From the NCBI GenBank assembly GCA_002134785.1, contig MBQZ01000017.1:1-58345 (forward strand): a stretch of DNA of 58,345 nt. The letters are read 5' to 3'. The notes under the pieces were generated by a model. The model was not told the origin of the DNA, did no database searches, and saw only the letters and a list, made by a program, of their open reading frames with translations. Origin of the DNA: Crenothrix sp. D3. GTDB taxonomy: Bacteria > Pseudomonadota > Gammaproteobacteria > Methylococcales > Methylomonadaceae. This document shows positions 1 through 9,599 of this stretch, in pieces. The first letter of the stretch is position 1, and each line of letters begins with the position of its first letter. Made by a program: the position numbers and the translations under genes.

Positions 1-735
1 CCTGAAACCATTCACTTGTTACTGAAAGAACTCAAACTGCCTGCCTTCAGCCGCCATTATCAACACCATCAACAACAAGCGATTGAAAACAGCTAGGGTC
101 ATATCCACTATTTATCAGGACTTTGTGAGCAAGAAATAGCCGAACATTATCAACAACGCGTACAAAAATGGGCGAGGGACGCAAAACTACCTGCCAGTAA
201 ACGCTTTGCCAACCTAAGCCTCACAGAACTTAGCTCTTGTGTACAACAGCAAGTCATCGCCTTGAAAGACCAAGCAGAGTGGACGCGGCGTGCCGAAAAC
301 GTCTTGCTCATCGGACCTTCTGGGGTTGGTAAATCGCACATAGCTGCTGCCCTCGCTTATCAACTTATCGAACAAAACGTCCGTGTCAAATGGTTCTCAG
401 CGGTCGCACTCGTTCAAAGTCTACAACAAGCCAAGCGTGATCTGGAATTAATGACCGCTATGACAAGATTGGATAAATATCAGGTTTTAGTGATCGATGA
501 TATTGGCTATGTTAAAAAAACCGATGCGGAAACACAGGTGTTATTCGAATTTATCGCTCATCGTTATGAAAGCGGCAGCTTAATCATCACCTCCAACCAA
601 CCTTTCAGCCAGTGGGATCACATCTTTCCAGACACCATGATGACCGTCGCGGCTATTGACCGCATTATTCATCATGCCACCATTATTGAAATTCAAGGAG
701 AAAGCTATCGAAAAAAACACAGCCTAAAAAACTAA
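1..735 (+). pseudogene. IS21-family IstB-like transposition ATPase, broken by an in-frame stop
   Basis: IstB is the AAA+ helper ATPase of IS21-type elements and acts with the IstA transposase. One reading frame runs from base 1 to 735 and gives a typical IstB sequence: a helical N-terminal part, Walker A GPSGVGKSH (about base 319), Walker B VLVIDDIGY (about base 487) and sensor SLIITSNQPF. A TAG at 94-96 interrupts it between AIENS and GHIHYL, where family members usually have Trp, so a TGG-to-TAG change is likely. The window edge removes the 5' end. A TTG at 262 could restart translation, but such a product would lack the N-terminal domain. No istA is visible. I regard it as a dead remnant; the family call is secure. 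Confidence 0.85.
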
Positions 736-800
736 CTATTTTTTAACTAAAACTGGTCAGGGTAATTGTCGTCAATTCGGGCAGGATAGTTGACGCTGGA

Positions 801-1542
801 CACAAAGCCCAGCGCGATAAGGAACTGAAAACAGTGATTACCGCCGCCTTCATTCAAAACCGTGCCGTCTATGGCACACGCCGTCTCAAAGCAGTATTGG
901 CAAAACAAGGCGATAGCGCGAGTCGGCGACGCATTGGGCGCATCATGCAGGAAGCGCAGTTGGTGTGCAAAACCAAACGGCGGTTTAAAGCAACCACAAA
1001 TTCTAAACACGATCTGCCTATTGCACCTAACCAATGGGCATCGCCAGTTTGAGGTAAATCAAGCCAATCAAGTTTATGTCGGTGACATCACCTACATAGA
1101 CACGCAAGAAGGTTGGTTATATTTAGCCGTGGTCATAGACCTCTACTCACGGCAAATTGTCGGCTGGTCGATGGCGGAACGCATGAAAACCAAGTTGGTC
1201 AACGACGCACTGATGATGGCTATTTGGAAGCGAAAACCTGCTAAAGGCTTGCTCTGGCATACCGACCGTGGCAGTCAATACGCCTCTGATAGCCATCGAA
1301 AACTACTTAAACAACACGGCATTCAGCAAAACATGAGCCGTAAGGGCAACTGCTGGGACAACGCCGTCTCCGAGAGTTTCTTCCACACCCTAAAAACAGA
1401 ATGCGTCAACCATGAAAACTATGCCACCCGTGAAGCGGCTAAAAAATCTATCTTCGACACCATCGAAGTTTTCTACAACCGACATTCTAACAATAGCTAT
1501 CTGTCACCTGTAGAATTTGAAAAGCTGCATAAAGCTGCTTAA
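801..1542 (+). pseudogene. IS3-family transposase (OrfB) remnant, frameshifted and 5'-truncated
   Basis: The second half (frame of the ORF ending at 1542) is a typical IS3 OrfB integrase core: first Asp in VYVGDITYI, second in HTDRGSQYAS, Glu in WDNAVSESFF. The first part (about 801-1030) is in another frame and reads KAQRDKELKTVITAAFIQNR...YGTRR, the HTH_21 region before the core. The two frames meet near 1031-1046, where APN should lead directly into RQFEVN, so one small indel broke the gene. The usual OrfB N-terminus and the whole of OrfA are missing upstream, where unrelated sequence abuts. A probable right end of the element lies at about 1547-1569. Not functional as it stands. Confidence 0.85.
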
Positions 1543-1569
1543 TAATGTGTCCTGAAAAGTGTTGACACA

Positions 1570-2088
1570 TCACGTCAACATGGCTACAGCAAGCGGCGCA
1601 CATGGCGAAAGGTGCATCTTGCCATTGATACGGCAACGTTAGATGTTATTGGTGTTGAAGCGACCACCACTGAGTGGGCAGATTGCGACGTGTTTGAGGG
1701 CTTATTAGATCAAATTGAAGGCACGATTGAACAGGTCGAGTCGATGAAGCTTATGATACGCGTGAGGTTTATGCCGCCGCGAGCAAGCGCGGCGCGACTG
1801 TGGTCGTACCACCAAGAGAGGGTGCTGTGCCTTGGGAAGAAGGGCAATCAGGTCATCGCTGATATTGCCGCACACGGCGTAAAAGAATGGAAAAACTCAT
1901 CAGGCTATCATCAACGCAGCCTCGCTGAAAACGGGATGTATCGCCTCAAACAACTGTTCGGCAATCACTTGACTGCATGACTTTTTGAATCTCAGGTCGC
2001 TGAGGTTCATGTGCGCATTGCTGCCATGAATATTATGACCTCTCTAGGAATGCCTGTTTCCGTTCGGAGTGGGACAGCTGCGCCCTGA
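1570..2088 (+). pseudogene. IS5-family transposase remnant in several frames
   Basis: From about 1573 the frame reads YSKRRTWRKVHLAIDTATL...EWADCDVFEGLLDQIEGTIEQV, the central DDE region of IS5-type transposases. Between about 1740 and 1850 the correct peptide (AYDTREVYAAASKRGATVVV) lies in another frame, after which the first frame resumes with VIADIAAHGVKEWKNSSGYH. A TGA at 1978-1980, probably from CGA, then interrupts a recognisable C-terminus (LFESQVAEVHVRIAAMN) that ends at 2088. The 5' half is absent because the IS3 remnant abuts at about 1570. Sequence to about 2135 resembles the rest of an IS5 right end. Dead element. Confidence 0.8.
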
Positions 2089-2165
2089 TCTTTTCGGGGT
2101 TGAGGGAATTTGGCTTGGCTTTTATTTATGCACCACCGCCCTTTTTGTGACTGACAACTTACAAT

Positions 2166-3302
2166 TCAGCTTGTTTGAATAAACTTTCCCAAAATACTAT
2201 CCAAAAAATTCCAGCCTTTTTCTGAGCAACGATAATAATCATCTTGCTGAATAATCAGCCCCTGTTTTAAACAGTCGGATAATGCGGGTTCTAGTGTATC
2301 AATCAATAAGCCTGTGGTAGCTTGGTAGTTTTCCAGCGTGAAGCCTTGTTTCAGGCGTAAATTGTTCATGATAAATTCTAATGGTAGTTCGCTACTCATA
2401 ACTATTTCACTGCCGCCATTATTCTGCGAATTTTGTAAATACTGTTCTGGGCTTTTGGCTTTAAAACTGCGGGTAATCGATTGCGGTAGTTGATGACTGA
2501 TTTTGCCGTGTGCGCCTGCACCAATGCCTAAATAATCGCCGAATCGCCAGTAGTTGAGGTTGTGTTGGCATTGTCGCCCTGTTTGACCGTAAGCAGAGAT
2601 TTCATATTGTGAATAACCATGCGTGGCTAATTGCTGTTGGCAGCGTTGCTGCATGGCAAAAATATGGTCGTCATTGGGCAGTTGCGGTGGGAATTTGTGA
2701 AAATAGGTGTTGGGTTCTAGGGTGAGTTGATAAAAAGAAATGTGCGTAGGCTGTAAGCGAATGGCTTTGTTGACATCGTCTAGGCTATCAAAATCATCAT
2801 CGGGTAAGCCAAACATCAAATCTAAATTAAAATTCTCAAAGCCTGCTTGATGGGCGATTTCAGCGGCACGTTGGGCTTCACCTGCGGAATGCACACGCCC
2901 TAATTTGGTTAGCAGCGTGTCATTGAAGGTTTGTATGCCGATGGATAAACGGTTAATGCCTAAGGCGCGGTAGTCAGCAAATTTTTGACTTTCAAAGGTA
3001 CTGGGATTGGCTTCTAAGGTAATTTCTAAATTATCTTTTAGGGTGACTTGTTGCTCTACACCCCGCAGTAAACGATTAAGCGATTCAGGTGAAAATAAGC
3101 TGGGCGTGCCGCCGCCGATAAAAATACTGTGTATGGGGCGGGTAATTGAATAACGTTGCAGGTCGGCGGCTAAATCAATCAGTAAGGCATCAATATAACG
3201 CGCTTCGGGAGTGTCGGTTTTGATGGCGTGGGAATTAAAGTCGCAATAAGGGCATTTTTTAATACACCAAGGAATGTGAATATAGAGGCTAAGTGGTGGC
3301 AA
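2166..3302 (-). CDS. hemW: HemW-type radical SAM heme chaperone (CPO3-like)
   Basis: Radical SAM protein of the HemW family, long annotated as oxygen-independent coproporphyrinogen oxidase and now regarded as a heme-trafficking chaperone. The 378-residue product is family length. The N-terminus carries the 4Fe-4S motif in IPWCIKKCPYCDF (CxxxCxxC), followed by SAM-binding FIGGGTPSLF and LEANPST, then LSIGIQTFND and DLMFGLPDDD. The C-terminal HemW region is intact. The start is a TTG at 3302: an in-frame TAA lies only four codons upstream, so no longer start exists, and MPPLSLYIHIPWC matches the usual family N-terminus. No rdgB-like partner is adjacent. The next gene upstream is ppiD, across a repeat-filled gap. 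Confidence 0.93.
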   Translation of the reverse strand: MPPLSLYIHIPWCIKKCPYCDFNSHAIKTDTPEARYIDALLIDLAADLQRYSITRPIHSIFIGGGTPSLFSPESLNRLLRGVEQQVTLKDNLEITLEANPSTFESQKFADYRALGINRLSIGIQTFNDTLLTKLGRVHSAGEAQRAAEIAHQAGFENFNLDLMFGLPDDDFDSLDDVNKAIRLQPTHISFYQLTLEPNTYFHKFPPQLPNDDHIFAMQQRCQQQLATHGYSQYEISAYGQTGRQCQHNLNYWRFGDYLGIGAGAHGKISHQLPQSITRSFKAKSPEQYLQNSQNNGGSEIVMSSELPLEFIMNNLRLKQGFTLENYQATTGLLIDTLEPALSDCLKQGLIIQQDDYYRCSEKGWNFLDSILGKFIQTS

Positions 3303-3369
3303 GGTAGAGGTGTTTTAATTGGTTGGATGGGTAGAACATCGGATAAAACGGAGATGCGCTACTATTTGC

Positions 3370-3553
3370 CTGTAAAACGGTGGGCAAAAAAGCGTTGCCC
3401 ACACTGTCATTAAGTTAAGCCGTTCGTGGTGAGCTTGTCGAACCATAAACGGCTTAACTTCGGGCTTCGAATTTTTCCATTCACCCTTCGACAAGCTCAG
3501 GGCGAACGGAAAAATCCTTAACTCAATGGCAGTGAAGCGTTTAGCCCACCTTA
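3370..3553. repeat. Palindromic repeat (GTGGGCAA...TTGCCCAC) split by a MITE
   Basis: The left part (3370-3401) reads AAAACGGTGGGCAA, a short spacer, then GCGTTGCCCA. The right part (3535-3553) reads AAGCGTTTAGCCCACCTTA. A related uninterrupted copy lies at about 20598-20634. The 133-bp element at 3402-3534 sits in the middle, so this is an older dispersed palindrome into which a younger element inserted. Confidence 0.6.
3402..3534. mobile_element. 133-bp MITE-like element, copy A, with IS4-type terminal repeats
   Basis: The left terminus is CACTGTCATTAAGTTAAG and the right terminus is CTTAACTCAATGGCAGTG. These are near-perfect inverted repeats of each other and match the termini of the IS4-family element at 56652-58051. 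The interior holds two imperfect palindromes built on AGCTTGTCGAA / TTCGACAAGCT and CCGTTCG / CGAACGG. There is no coding capacity. Flanks AAGCGTTGCCCA (left) and AAGCGTTTAGCCCA (right) look like a decayed target duplication. The second full copy, at 32203-32335, has the same length. Confidence 0.8.
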
Positions 3554-3566
3554 CATAGCTGTTTTG

Positions 3567-5453
3567 TTACTGCGCGGCTTGCTCCTGAAGTTGAGCTTTC
3601 GGCGTTAGTGTTACATCGGCACTGGACTGTAAGCTGTTGACTACCGTGTTAAATTCAGCTTGACCAAACGCGTGGGCAATGTTCTTTTTTGCTAACGCTA
3701 GTTTTTTCTTATCATCGTCACTTATGATGCCAGTGGTTACTTTTGTGACACTGATAATTACTTGTTCACCCGTCGGTAACGGCACAATAACAACACTGGG
3801 TTTATCGCCTACAGGTTTAGCTGCTTTGAAAATAGCATCGGTTAACGGTTCGGGTAACTGTGGTTTGTTACGCGATAATCCTGTGACTTTTTTAATACTC
3901 AGCTTCTGTTCAGTGGCGATAGCGTCCATAGATTCACCCGCTTGTAAGCGTGCGACGATTTGTTTCGCTTGAGTAACAGCCTGTAACTTGGCTTTATCCG
4001 CTAATAACGCCGCTATTATATCTGTTTTAACAGCATTCAAATCACGCGCAGTGGCTTCTTTATGTTCTAGTTGGCGTAATACCACCAAACGATCCGATCC
4101 TAGTTCAATCGGTGTGCTGTTGTTACCTTGTAAGACTTCTTCAGAAAACGCTACGCCGCGTATTTTATCTTCTGCGGCAATACCATCACCTTTGTCTTTA
4201 GTAAACAAGGTTGATTTCTGAACCGTTAGTCCTAACGTGTCAGCGACCGCTTGCAAGCTATCAGGATGCTCAAAGCTCATGGCGGTTAAGGTTTCACCTG
4301 ATTCATAAAAGCCAGTTTCTGCTTGCGCTTTTTGATAGGCTTTAGTGACTTCCTCTTTAACGCTATCAAATGGCTTAACATCGCCTGCGACCAATTCAGT
4401 CACGGTGATTAAATGGTAGCCAAATTTTGATTTAACGGGATTGGATACTTCATTCAATTTTAAGGTAGTCGCCGCGTCTTCAAGCGGTTTTTCCATAGAA
4501 CCCGCATTAAATAAGCCTAAATCGCCACCTGTTTTCGCGGTTAATTTATCGTCAGACACTTCTTTTGCAACAGTCGCAAAGTCTTTAGTGGCTAAGTCTT
4601 GTTTTGCTTGCAATGCTTTTTCTAAAGCTGTTTTATCATCAACTTTGTCATTGACTACGAATAAAATATGGCTGATTTTGCGACGTTCTGGCGTAGTGTA
4701 TGAGTCTTTTTGTTCATCATAAAAGACTTTTAATTTTTCGTCCGTGACAGCTACTTTTTTAGCTAACTCAGCTAGCGATAGCTCGACATATTCAATAGAC
4801 AGCTGCTCAGGTATTTGGTATTGCGCTTGATGCTGTTGATAATAACTGGCAATGTCTGCATCCGAAGGCTGTTCAGTTAATACAGGGATTGCTACCGTCA
4901 TGGAGTCAACGTCACGCTGTTGATTTTGAATTTTAAAAAAATTGTCGACATCGTAGTCTGTGGCGAAACTGCTATTGACAATGCCGCCCTGAAACTGCTC
5001 CATAATCAAGGCATTTTTAATGCGGTTAACAAACTCATTGGCTGTCATTTTTTGTGAGTTGAGCAAGGCTTTATATTGCCCGTCATTAAATTTGCCATTC
5101 ACTTGAAAGTAGGGCAATGTTTTAATGAACTCACGCGTGTCATTATCAGTGGCAACAAGACCTTGTTTACGCACATATTGCAATAACACTTCATCGCTGA
5201 TTAGTTTTTCTAAGGCTTGACCTTTTAAACTTTGTTCATCAATACCCATACCCTGAAATTGCTGGCTATATTGCTCGTAGGCTTTATTGACATCCTGCTG
5301 ATAAAAAGTTTTGTCACCCACTGAAGCAACACCTGCTTCTTTGCTACTGTCTGTGTAATTATTGATACCCCATAAGCCAAAGGCCACACACATACCAATC
5401 AACATAACCTGCGCGAAAATACCATGCGCTTTGTCTCTAATTTTTGTCAGCAT
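3567..5453 (-). CDS. ppiD: PpiD-type periplasmic peptidyl-prolyl isomerase/chaperone
   Basis: Membrane-anchored periplasmic foldase that works near the Sec translocon on outgoing proteins. The 628-residue product matches the family length. There is an N-terminal cytoplasmic stub (MLTKIRDKAHGIFAQ), one transmembrane helix at about residues 15-33, a SurA-like N-terminal chaperone region to about 240, one parvulin domain at about 255-360 (RKISHILFVVND ... GGDLGLFNAGSM ... KFGYHLITV), and a long C-terminal domain. As in many PpiD proteins, the parvulin domain may lack strong isomerase activity. It lies downstream of lon, hupB and two tRNAs on the same strand, the conserved gammaproteobacterial order. 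The terminator at 5487-5525 separates it from the tRNAs, so it probably has its own promoter in the roughly 30 bp before the ATG. Confidence 0.93.
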   Translation of the reverse strand: MLTKIRDKAHGIFAQVMLIGMCVAFGLWGINNYTDSSKEAGVASVGDKTFYQQDVNKAYEQYSQQFQGMGIDEQSLKGQALEKLISDEVLLQYVRKQGLVATDNDTREFIKTLPYFQVNGKFNDGQYKALLNSQKMTANEFVNRIKNALIMEQFQGGIVNSSFATDYDVDNFFKIQNQQRDVDSMTVAIPVLTEQPSDADIASYYQQHQAQYQIPEQLSIEYVELSLAELAKKVAVTDEKLKVFYDEQKDSYTTPERRKISHILFVVNDKVDDKTALEKALQAKQDLATKDFATVAKEVSDDKLTAKTGGDLGLFNAGSMEKPLEDAATTLKLNEVSNPVKSKFGYHLITVTELVAGDVKPFDSVKEEVTKAYQKAQAETGFYESGETLTAMSFEHPDSLQAVADTLGLTVQKSTLFTKDKGDGIAAEDKIRGVAFSEEVLQGNNSTPIELGSDRLVVLRQLEHKEATARDLNAVKTDIIAALLADKAKLQAVTQAKQIVARLQAGESMDAIATEQKLSIKKVTGLSRNKPQLPEPLTDAIFKAAKPVGDKPSVVIVPLPTGEQVIISVTKVTTGIISDDDKKKLALAKKNIAHAFGQAEFNTVVNSLQSSADVTLTPKAQLQEQAAQ

Positions 5454-5486
5454 AACGCTATTTCCTGAAATTGTGTGATTCTAAGC

Positions 5487-5525
5487 AAAAAAAAACCCCG
5501 AACCAGACGGCTCGGGGCTTTTTTG
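5487..5525 (-). terminator. Rho-independent terminator after the hupB-tRNA unit
   Basis: Read on the minus strand, a G+C-rich stem (CCCCGAGCC pairing with GGTTCGGGG, five-base loop) is followed by nine T. It lies just downstream of tRNA-Asp and before ppiD. A T-run also follows on the plus strand, so it could work in both directions. Confidence 0.85.
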
Positions 5526-5528
5526 ATT

Positions 5529-5605
5529 TGGCGGAGTGGACGGGACTCGAACCCGCGACCACCGGCGTGACAGGCCGGTATTCTAACCAACTGAACTACC
5601 ACTCC
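5529..5605 (-). tRNA. tRNA-Asp (anticodon GTC)
   Basis: The minus strand folds as a standard cloverleaf: acceptor GGAGTGG paired with CCACTCC, D arm AGTTCAGTTGGTT, anticodon loop CTGTCAC with GTC, T arm GGGTTCGAGTCCC, discriminator G and encoded CCA. It is 77 nt including CCA. It lies 6 bp from tRNA-Val and both are followed by one terminator. Confidence 0.97.
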
Positions 5606-5611
5606 AAAGTC

Positions 5612-5687
5612 TGGTGGGTGCTGAGGGGATCGAACCCCCGACATTCGCCTTGTAAGGGCGACGCTCTCCCAGCTGAGCTAAGCACCC
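5612..5687 (-). tRNA. tRNA-Val (anticodon TAC)
   Basis: Standard cloverleaf on the minus strand: acceptor GGGTGCT paired with AGCACCC, D arm AGCTCAGCTGGGAGAGC, anticodon loop CTTACAA with TAC, T arm GGGTTCGATCCCC, and encoded CCA. It is 76 nt. It starts 13 bp downstream of the hupB stop, so co-transcription with hupB and processing from a mixed mRNA-tRNA transcript is likely. Confidence 0.97.
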
Positions 5688-5700
5688 GACTAAAGAAAGA

Positions 5701-5973
5701 CTAGTTTACAGCATCTTTTAAAGATTTACCAGCTTTAAATGCAGGAATTTTTGCGGCTTTAATAGTTATTTCATCACCAGTCTGTGGATTGCGACCTTTA
5801 CGCTCAGCTCTTTCTTTAACAGAGAACGTACCAAAGCCGACTAAAGCAACAGAATCACCTGCATTTAAAGCCGTTGTTACTGCACTCAGAAAGCCATCTA
5901 ACGCGCTTCCAGCATCCACTTTTGTTAAGCCAGACGATTCAGCTATTGCATCAATCAGTTGTGATTTATTCAT
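5701..5973 (-). CDS. hupB: DNA-binding protein HU (beta-type)
   Basis: Small histone-like nucleoid protein that bends DNA as a dimer. The 90 residues are standard length. [18 protein letters not shown] begins the dimerisation helices. The [21 protein letters not shown] segment is the DNA-binding arm, including the RNPQTG tip with the intercalating proline. The C-terminus [14 protein letters not shown] is typical. ATG start with a GGGGGA ribosome-binding site just upstream. It lies downstream of lon on the same strand, the usual lon-hupB order, and is followed by tRNA-Val. Confidence 0.97.
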   Translation of the reverse strand: MNKSQLIDAIAESSGLTKVDAGSALDGFLSAVTTALNAGDSVALVGFGTFSVKERAERKGRNPQTGDEITIKAAKIPAFKAGKSLKDAVN

Positions 5974-6159
5974 TTTTCCCCCTTAGGAAATAATTTTGTA
6001 GTTATTTACAAGCCCTGTGTGTTGATGCGCCTGTACCTGTACAATCTCAGGCAACACAATAAACGCTGGCATTTATATCAATAGCGGTTGCATAGTGTCA
6101 AGTTTTAAAATCCCTAGAGACCTTGATTCTTGCGGTTTTGCGCAAGTTACAACTACTTT

Positions 6160-8577
6160 TTAGTGTGCCAAAAGTGGCTGATTTTTTGTTTTAACGAGAT
6201 CAGCATCATTTTTTATTTGTTCTTCGGTGTCTTTTTTTGCTATGGGAACAGGCATATATTGCAAAGCAACTTCCAACACTTCATCTATCCAATGCACAGG
6301 TCTTATGTCTAGGTTTTGTTTGATATTTTCGGGAATTTCCACGAGGTCTTTGGCGTTTTCAGCGGGAATTAACACTGTGGTGATACCTCCACGATGTGCT
6401 GCCAATAGCTTTTCTTTTAAACCACCGATGGGCAGAACTTCACCACGCAACGTGATTTCACCTGTCATAGCAACATTCGCACGCACAGGTATTTTAGTGA
6501 GTGCGGAAATAATCGCCGTACACATACCTATACCCGCGCTAGGACCGTCTTTAGGGGTCGCACCTTCGGGTACATGGACGTGAATGTCATTTTCTTGAAA
6601 TACCTTATTATCAATACTCAATATGTCTGAACGACTTCTAACCACGGTCATGGCGGCTTCAATGGATTCTTTCATTACTTCGCCGAGTTTACCAGTGGCT
6701 GAATGTTTGCCTTTACCCGGAATAACCGCTGTTTCGATAGTCAACAATTCACCGCCGACTTCAGTCCACGCTAAACCTGTTACTTGCCCGATTTGGTCTT
6801 GCTCTTCGGCTAAGCCATAGCTAAAACGTCTAACGCCTAAATAATCTGATAAATTCTCTGGCGTAATTAATACTTTGTCTTTTCTAGGTGTTAACAATAA
6901 ATCTTTGACCACTTTACGGCAGATTTTAGAAATATCGCGTTCCAGATTACGCACACCCGCTTCACGCGAGTAATAACGAATCATGTCTCTGACAACGGCT
7001 TCGGGAATATCAATTTCCCGCTCTTTAAGACCGTTATTTTTAATTTGTTTAGGAATAAGGTAGCGTAAGGCGATATTGATTTTTTCATCTTCGGTATAAC
7101 CTGCCAAACGAATCACTTCCATTCTGTCCAATAGGGCAGGGGGGATATTCATCGTGTTAGCGGTCGCAACAAACATAACATCCGATAAATCAAAATCCAC
7201 TTCTAAATAATGATCGGAAAATGTATGGTTTTGCTCAGGGTCTAACACTTCTAATAACGCAGAGGCAGGATCACCACGAAAATCTGCTGCCATTTTGTCG
7301 ATTTCATCGAGTAAAAACATGGGGTTGCGGGTTTTTATTTTCGCTAAATTCTGCAAAATTTTTCCAGGCATTGAACCAATATAAGTACGTCTATGCCCAC
7401 GAATTTCAGCTTCATCACGCACACCGCCTAATGCCATGCGCACATAACTACGATTAGTCGCTCTGGCGATAGACTCGCCTAAGGAGGTTTTACCCACACC
7501 TGGAGGCCCCACTAAGCACAGGATAGGCCCTTTCAATTGTTTGACACGTTGATGGACGGCGAGGTATTCCAAAATACGTTCTTTCACTTTTTCTAAGCCA
7601 TAATGCTCAGTTTCTAGCACTTGCTCTGCGATTTTTAAATCGTGACGCACTTTGGTTTTTTTCTTCCACGGCACATTGACCATCCAGTCAATATAATTGC
7701 GCACTACCGTAGCTTCTGCTGACATTGGCGACATCATTTTCAGTTTATTCAGCTCCGCATCTGCCTTAGTTTTGGCTTCTTTAGACATCCCTGCATCGGC
7801 GATTTTTTTGGCTAACTCTTCAATTTCATTCGGCACATCTTCCATCTCGCCTAATTCTTTTTGAATCGCCTTCATTTGTTCGTTCAAATAATATTCGCGC
7901 TGATTTTTTTCCATTTGCTGTTTGACGCGTATACGGATTTTCTTTTCTATTTCCAGTAGGTCAATTTCGCCTTCCATGAGCGTCATTAACCGTTCCAGCC
8001 GCTTTTCAACATCCGTGGTTTCGAGAACTATCTGCTTATCCTGCACTTTTAAGTTCATGTGTGCGGCGATGGTATCAGCCAGCCGACTGGGATCATCAAT
8101 ACCCGCTAAGGAAATCAGCACTTCGGGTGGGATCTTATTGTTCAGCTTAACGTACTGTTCAAATGAGCTAATGGCAGTGCGTTGCAAAACATCTTGTGCT
8201 GGTTCAGATAAAGTGGAAATGTCATTAAGTGGTGCAATAAGGGCTGAAAAAAAGCTATTGGTTGCCTTGTAGTGCAGCACTTCACAACGTTCGCTACCTT
8301 CTACTAGCACTTTAACCGTGCCGTCAGGTAATTTCAGTAATTGCAGAATATTGGCAAGCGTACCGATTTGGTACAAATCGCTCGCATCGGGATCATCGAC
8401 TTCTGCTTCTTTTTGTGCGACTAACAACACTTGTTTGTTGTCTTTCATAGCAGCTTCTAAAGCATCTATTGATTTTTCTCTGCCGACAAATAAAGGAATA
8501 ACCATGTGTGGGTAAACCACCACATCTCTTAGCGGCAAAACTGGAATTAATACGTCTGTTGTTTTATGCGTTTCCAC
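6160..8577 (-). CDS. lon: ATP-dependent protease Lon
   Basis: Cytoplasmic AAA+ serine protease that degrades misfolded and regulatory proteins. Domains in order: N-terminal substrate-binding domain ([20 protein letters not shown]), coiled helical region ([20 protein letters not shown]), AAA+ module with Walker [11 protein letters not shown] and Walker [10 protein letters not shown], then protease domain with the catalytic Ser in [11 protein letters not shown] and the Lys in [15 protein letters not shown] prefer the GTG at 8577 (VETHKTTDV) as start because AGG lies 8 bases before it; the frame also has a GTG at 8595 that would add six residues. Product about 805 residues, full length. hupB follows on the same strand about 190 bp away, so it may have its own promoter. 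Confidence 0.96.
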   Translation of the reverse strand: METHKTTDVLIPVLPLRDVVVYPHMVIPLFVGREKSIDALEAAMKDNKQVLLVAQKEAEVDDPDASDLYQIGTLANILQLLKLPDGTVKVLVEGSERCEVLHYKATNSFFSALIAPLNDISTLSEPAQDVLQRTAISSFEQYVKLNNKIPPEVLISLAGIDDPSRLADTIAAHMNLKVQDKQIVLETTDVEKRLERLMTLMEGEIDLLEIEKKIRIRVKQQMEKNQREYYLNEQMKAIQKELGEMEDVPNEIEELAKKIADAGMSKEAKTKADAELNKLKMMSPMSAEATVVRNYIDWMVNVPWKKKTKVRHDLKIAEQVLETEHYGLEKVKERILEYLAVHQRVKQLKGPILCLVGPPGVGKTSLGESIARATNRSYVRMALGGVRDEAEIRGHRRTYIGSMPGKILQNLAKIKTRNPMFLLDEIDKMAADFRGDPASALLEVLDPEQNHTFSDHYLEVDFDLSDVMFVATANTMNIPPALLDRMEVIRLAGYTEDEKINIALRYLIPKQIKNNGLKEREIDIPEAVVRDMIRYYSREAGVRNLERDISKICRKVVKDLLLTPRKDKVLITPENLSDYLGVRRFSYGLAEEQDQIGQVTGLAWTEVGGELLTIETAVIPGKGKHSATGKLGEVMKESIEAAMTVVRSRSDILSIDNKVFQENDIHVHVPEGATPKDGPSAGIGMCTAIISALTKIPVRANVAMTGEITLRGEVLPIGGLKEKLLAAHRGGITTVLIPAENAKDLVEIPENIKQNLDIRPVHWIDEVLEVALQYMPVPIAKKDTEEQIKNDADLVKTKNQPLLAH

Positions 8578-8679
8578 AAAGAATACCTGTAACACAATTT
8601 AAGGATTTGATGATTATGAGGGCGGCGTGTGAAATAGCAAGGATTCAACGCTGATTTTGTCATTTTTAAAAGTAAAAGG

Positions 8680-8698
8680 GCATTTTTGCGAAAAATGC
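8680..8698 (-). terminator. Hairpin, probable modE terminator
   Basis: A perfect 8-bp stem, GCATTTTT and AAAAATGC, around a GCG loop, followed on the minus strand by a T-rich stretch (CCTTTTACTTTT). It lies about 50 bp past the modE stop. The stem is A+T-rich, so strength is uncertain. Confidence 0.5.
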
Positions 8699-8714
8699 TT
8701 TTCTAGGTAGAGCG

Positions 8715-8730
8715 CACTGCCATTAAGTTA
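8715..8730. repeat. Solitary IS4/MITE terminal repeat
   Basis: The sequence CACTGCCATTAAGTTA equals the outer 16 bases of the terminal repeat of the IS4-family element and the 133-bp MITEs. No partner end follows within several hundred bases, so it is probably a scar or remnant in the lon-modE gap. Confidence 0.55.
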
Positions 8731-8748
8731 CCTGATTAGCAAGATTCT

Positions 8749-9570
8749 TCAGCTTGGCGAAGCCAGACACCCTAAATAAGGCGCGTTGCTTTTAAAGATT
8801 ACCCAGATAGGCTTACCTGTTGATAGGTTTAAGTTTTGTAAGCTCGGTGGCGTAATGCTGGCAATCAGTGTTTCGCCACTGGGTAATAGAACGATAACAT
8901 CTACATCAGCCGCGTTTTGCTGCACGGTAAGGACATGACCTTCTAAACGATTGCGTGCAGAAAATCGATAAGACTCCTTATCAACGACTAAGATAATGTC
9001 TGCACTGTTAATCAGCAGTACCGCATCAACCCCGATGGTTAATTCAAGCTCATTGAGTGCAGTAATATCTATAGTGGTGACAATAGATTCACCACCTTTT
9101 AACTGCACGGTCACTTCGGCATTCACCGACCCAATACAAATGTTAGTAATACAACCAAACAGTTGATTACGCACACTGGTTTTGACAACCAAGCGTTGTA
9201 ATAGCAAAACCGTATCGGGATTATCAGCAAGGTTACGATTAAGTTGTTCAATAAAAAGCTGATGTTGTTGTTCTAAGCTGGTAAATAATGCGAGCAGTGC
9301 GTGTCCTGCGTCCGTTAGACAGCTACCGCCACCTTTGCTGCCACCTGTCGCAGTGGTCACTAATATTTTTGGCGCACTGTTGTTAGCTCTTTCAAGAATT
9401 TGCCACGCGCCTTTATAACTCAAGCCCAGTTGTTTGGCGGCTTGATTGAGTGAACCCGTTTGTTGAATGGCTGTTAGCAAGCCAATAATACGGTTATCCA
9501 ATGCACCCGCTAACCGTAATTCACCTGCTACCCACATTGGTGGAGATACTGCGTATTGTTTCTTTGTCAT
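8749..9570 (-). CDS. modE: Molybdate-responsive transcriptional regulator ModE
   Basis: Senses cytoplasmic molybdate and represses molybdate uptake genes. N-terminal LysR-type winged helix at about residues 15-110 (LTAIQQTGSLNQAAKQLGLSYKGAWQ, then TGGSKGGGSCLTDAG), followed by two Mop/TOBE repeats (SVRNQLFGCITNI ... and FSARNRLEGHVLTV ...) that bind oxyanion. I place the start at ATG 9570 (MTKKQYAVSPPMW), which matches ModE N-termini; the frame remains open upstream to 9636 but would add an unusual 22-residue extension overlapping the operator. Product about 273 residues, family length. Divergent from the porin-modABC operon with a ModE-like operator between them, so self-regulation is possible. 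Confidence 0.92.
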   Translation of the reverse strand: MTKKQYAVSPPMWVAGELRLAGALDNRIIGLLTAIQQTGSLNQAAKQLGLSYKGAWQILERANNSAPKILVTTATGGSKGGGSCLTDAGHALLALFTSLEQQHQLFIEQLNRNLADNPDTVLLLQRLVVKTSVRNQLFGCITNICIGSVNAEVTVQLKGGESIVTTIDITALNELELTIGVDAVLLINSADIILVVDKESYRFSARNRLEGHVLTVQQNAADVDVIVLLPSGETLIASITPPSLQNLNLSTGKPIWVIFKSNAPYLGCLASPS

Positions 9571-9599
9571 AGTAAAAATTGATAGTGTATTTCTATATT

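Noticed and set aside
5447-5704. Two opposing ORFs across the tRNA pair
   Set aside because: They are shadows of tRNA-Asp, tRNA-Val and the terminator.
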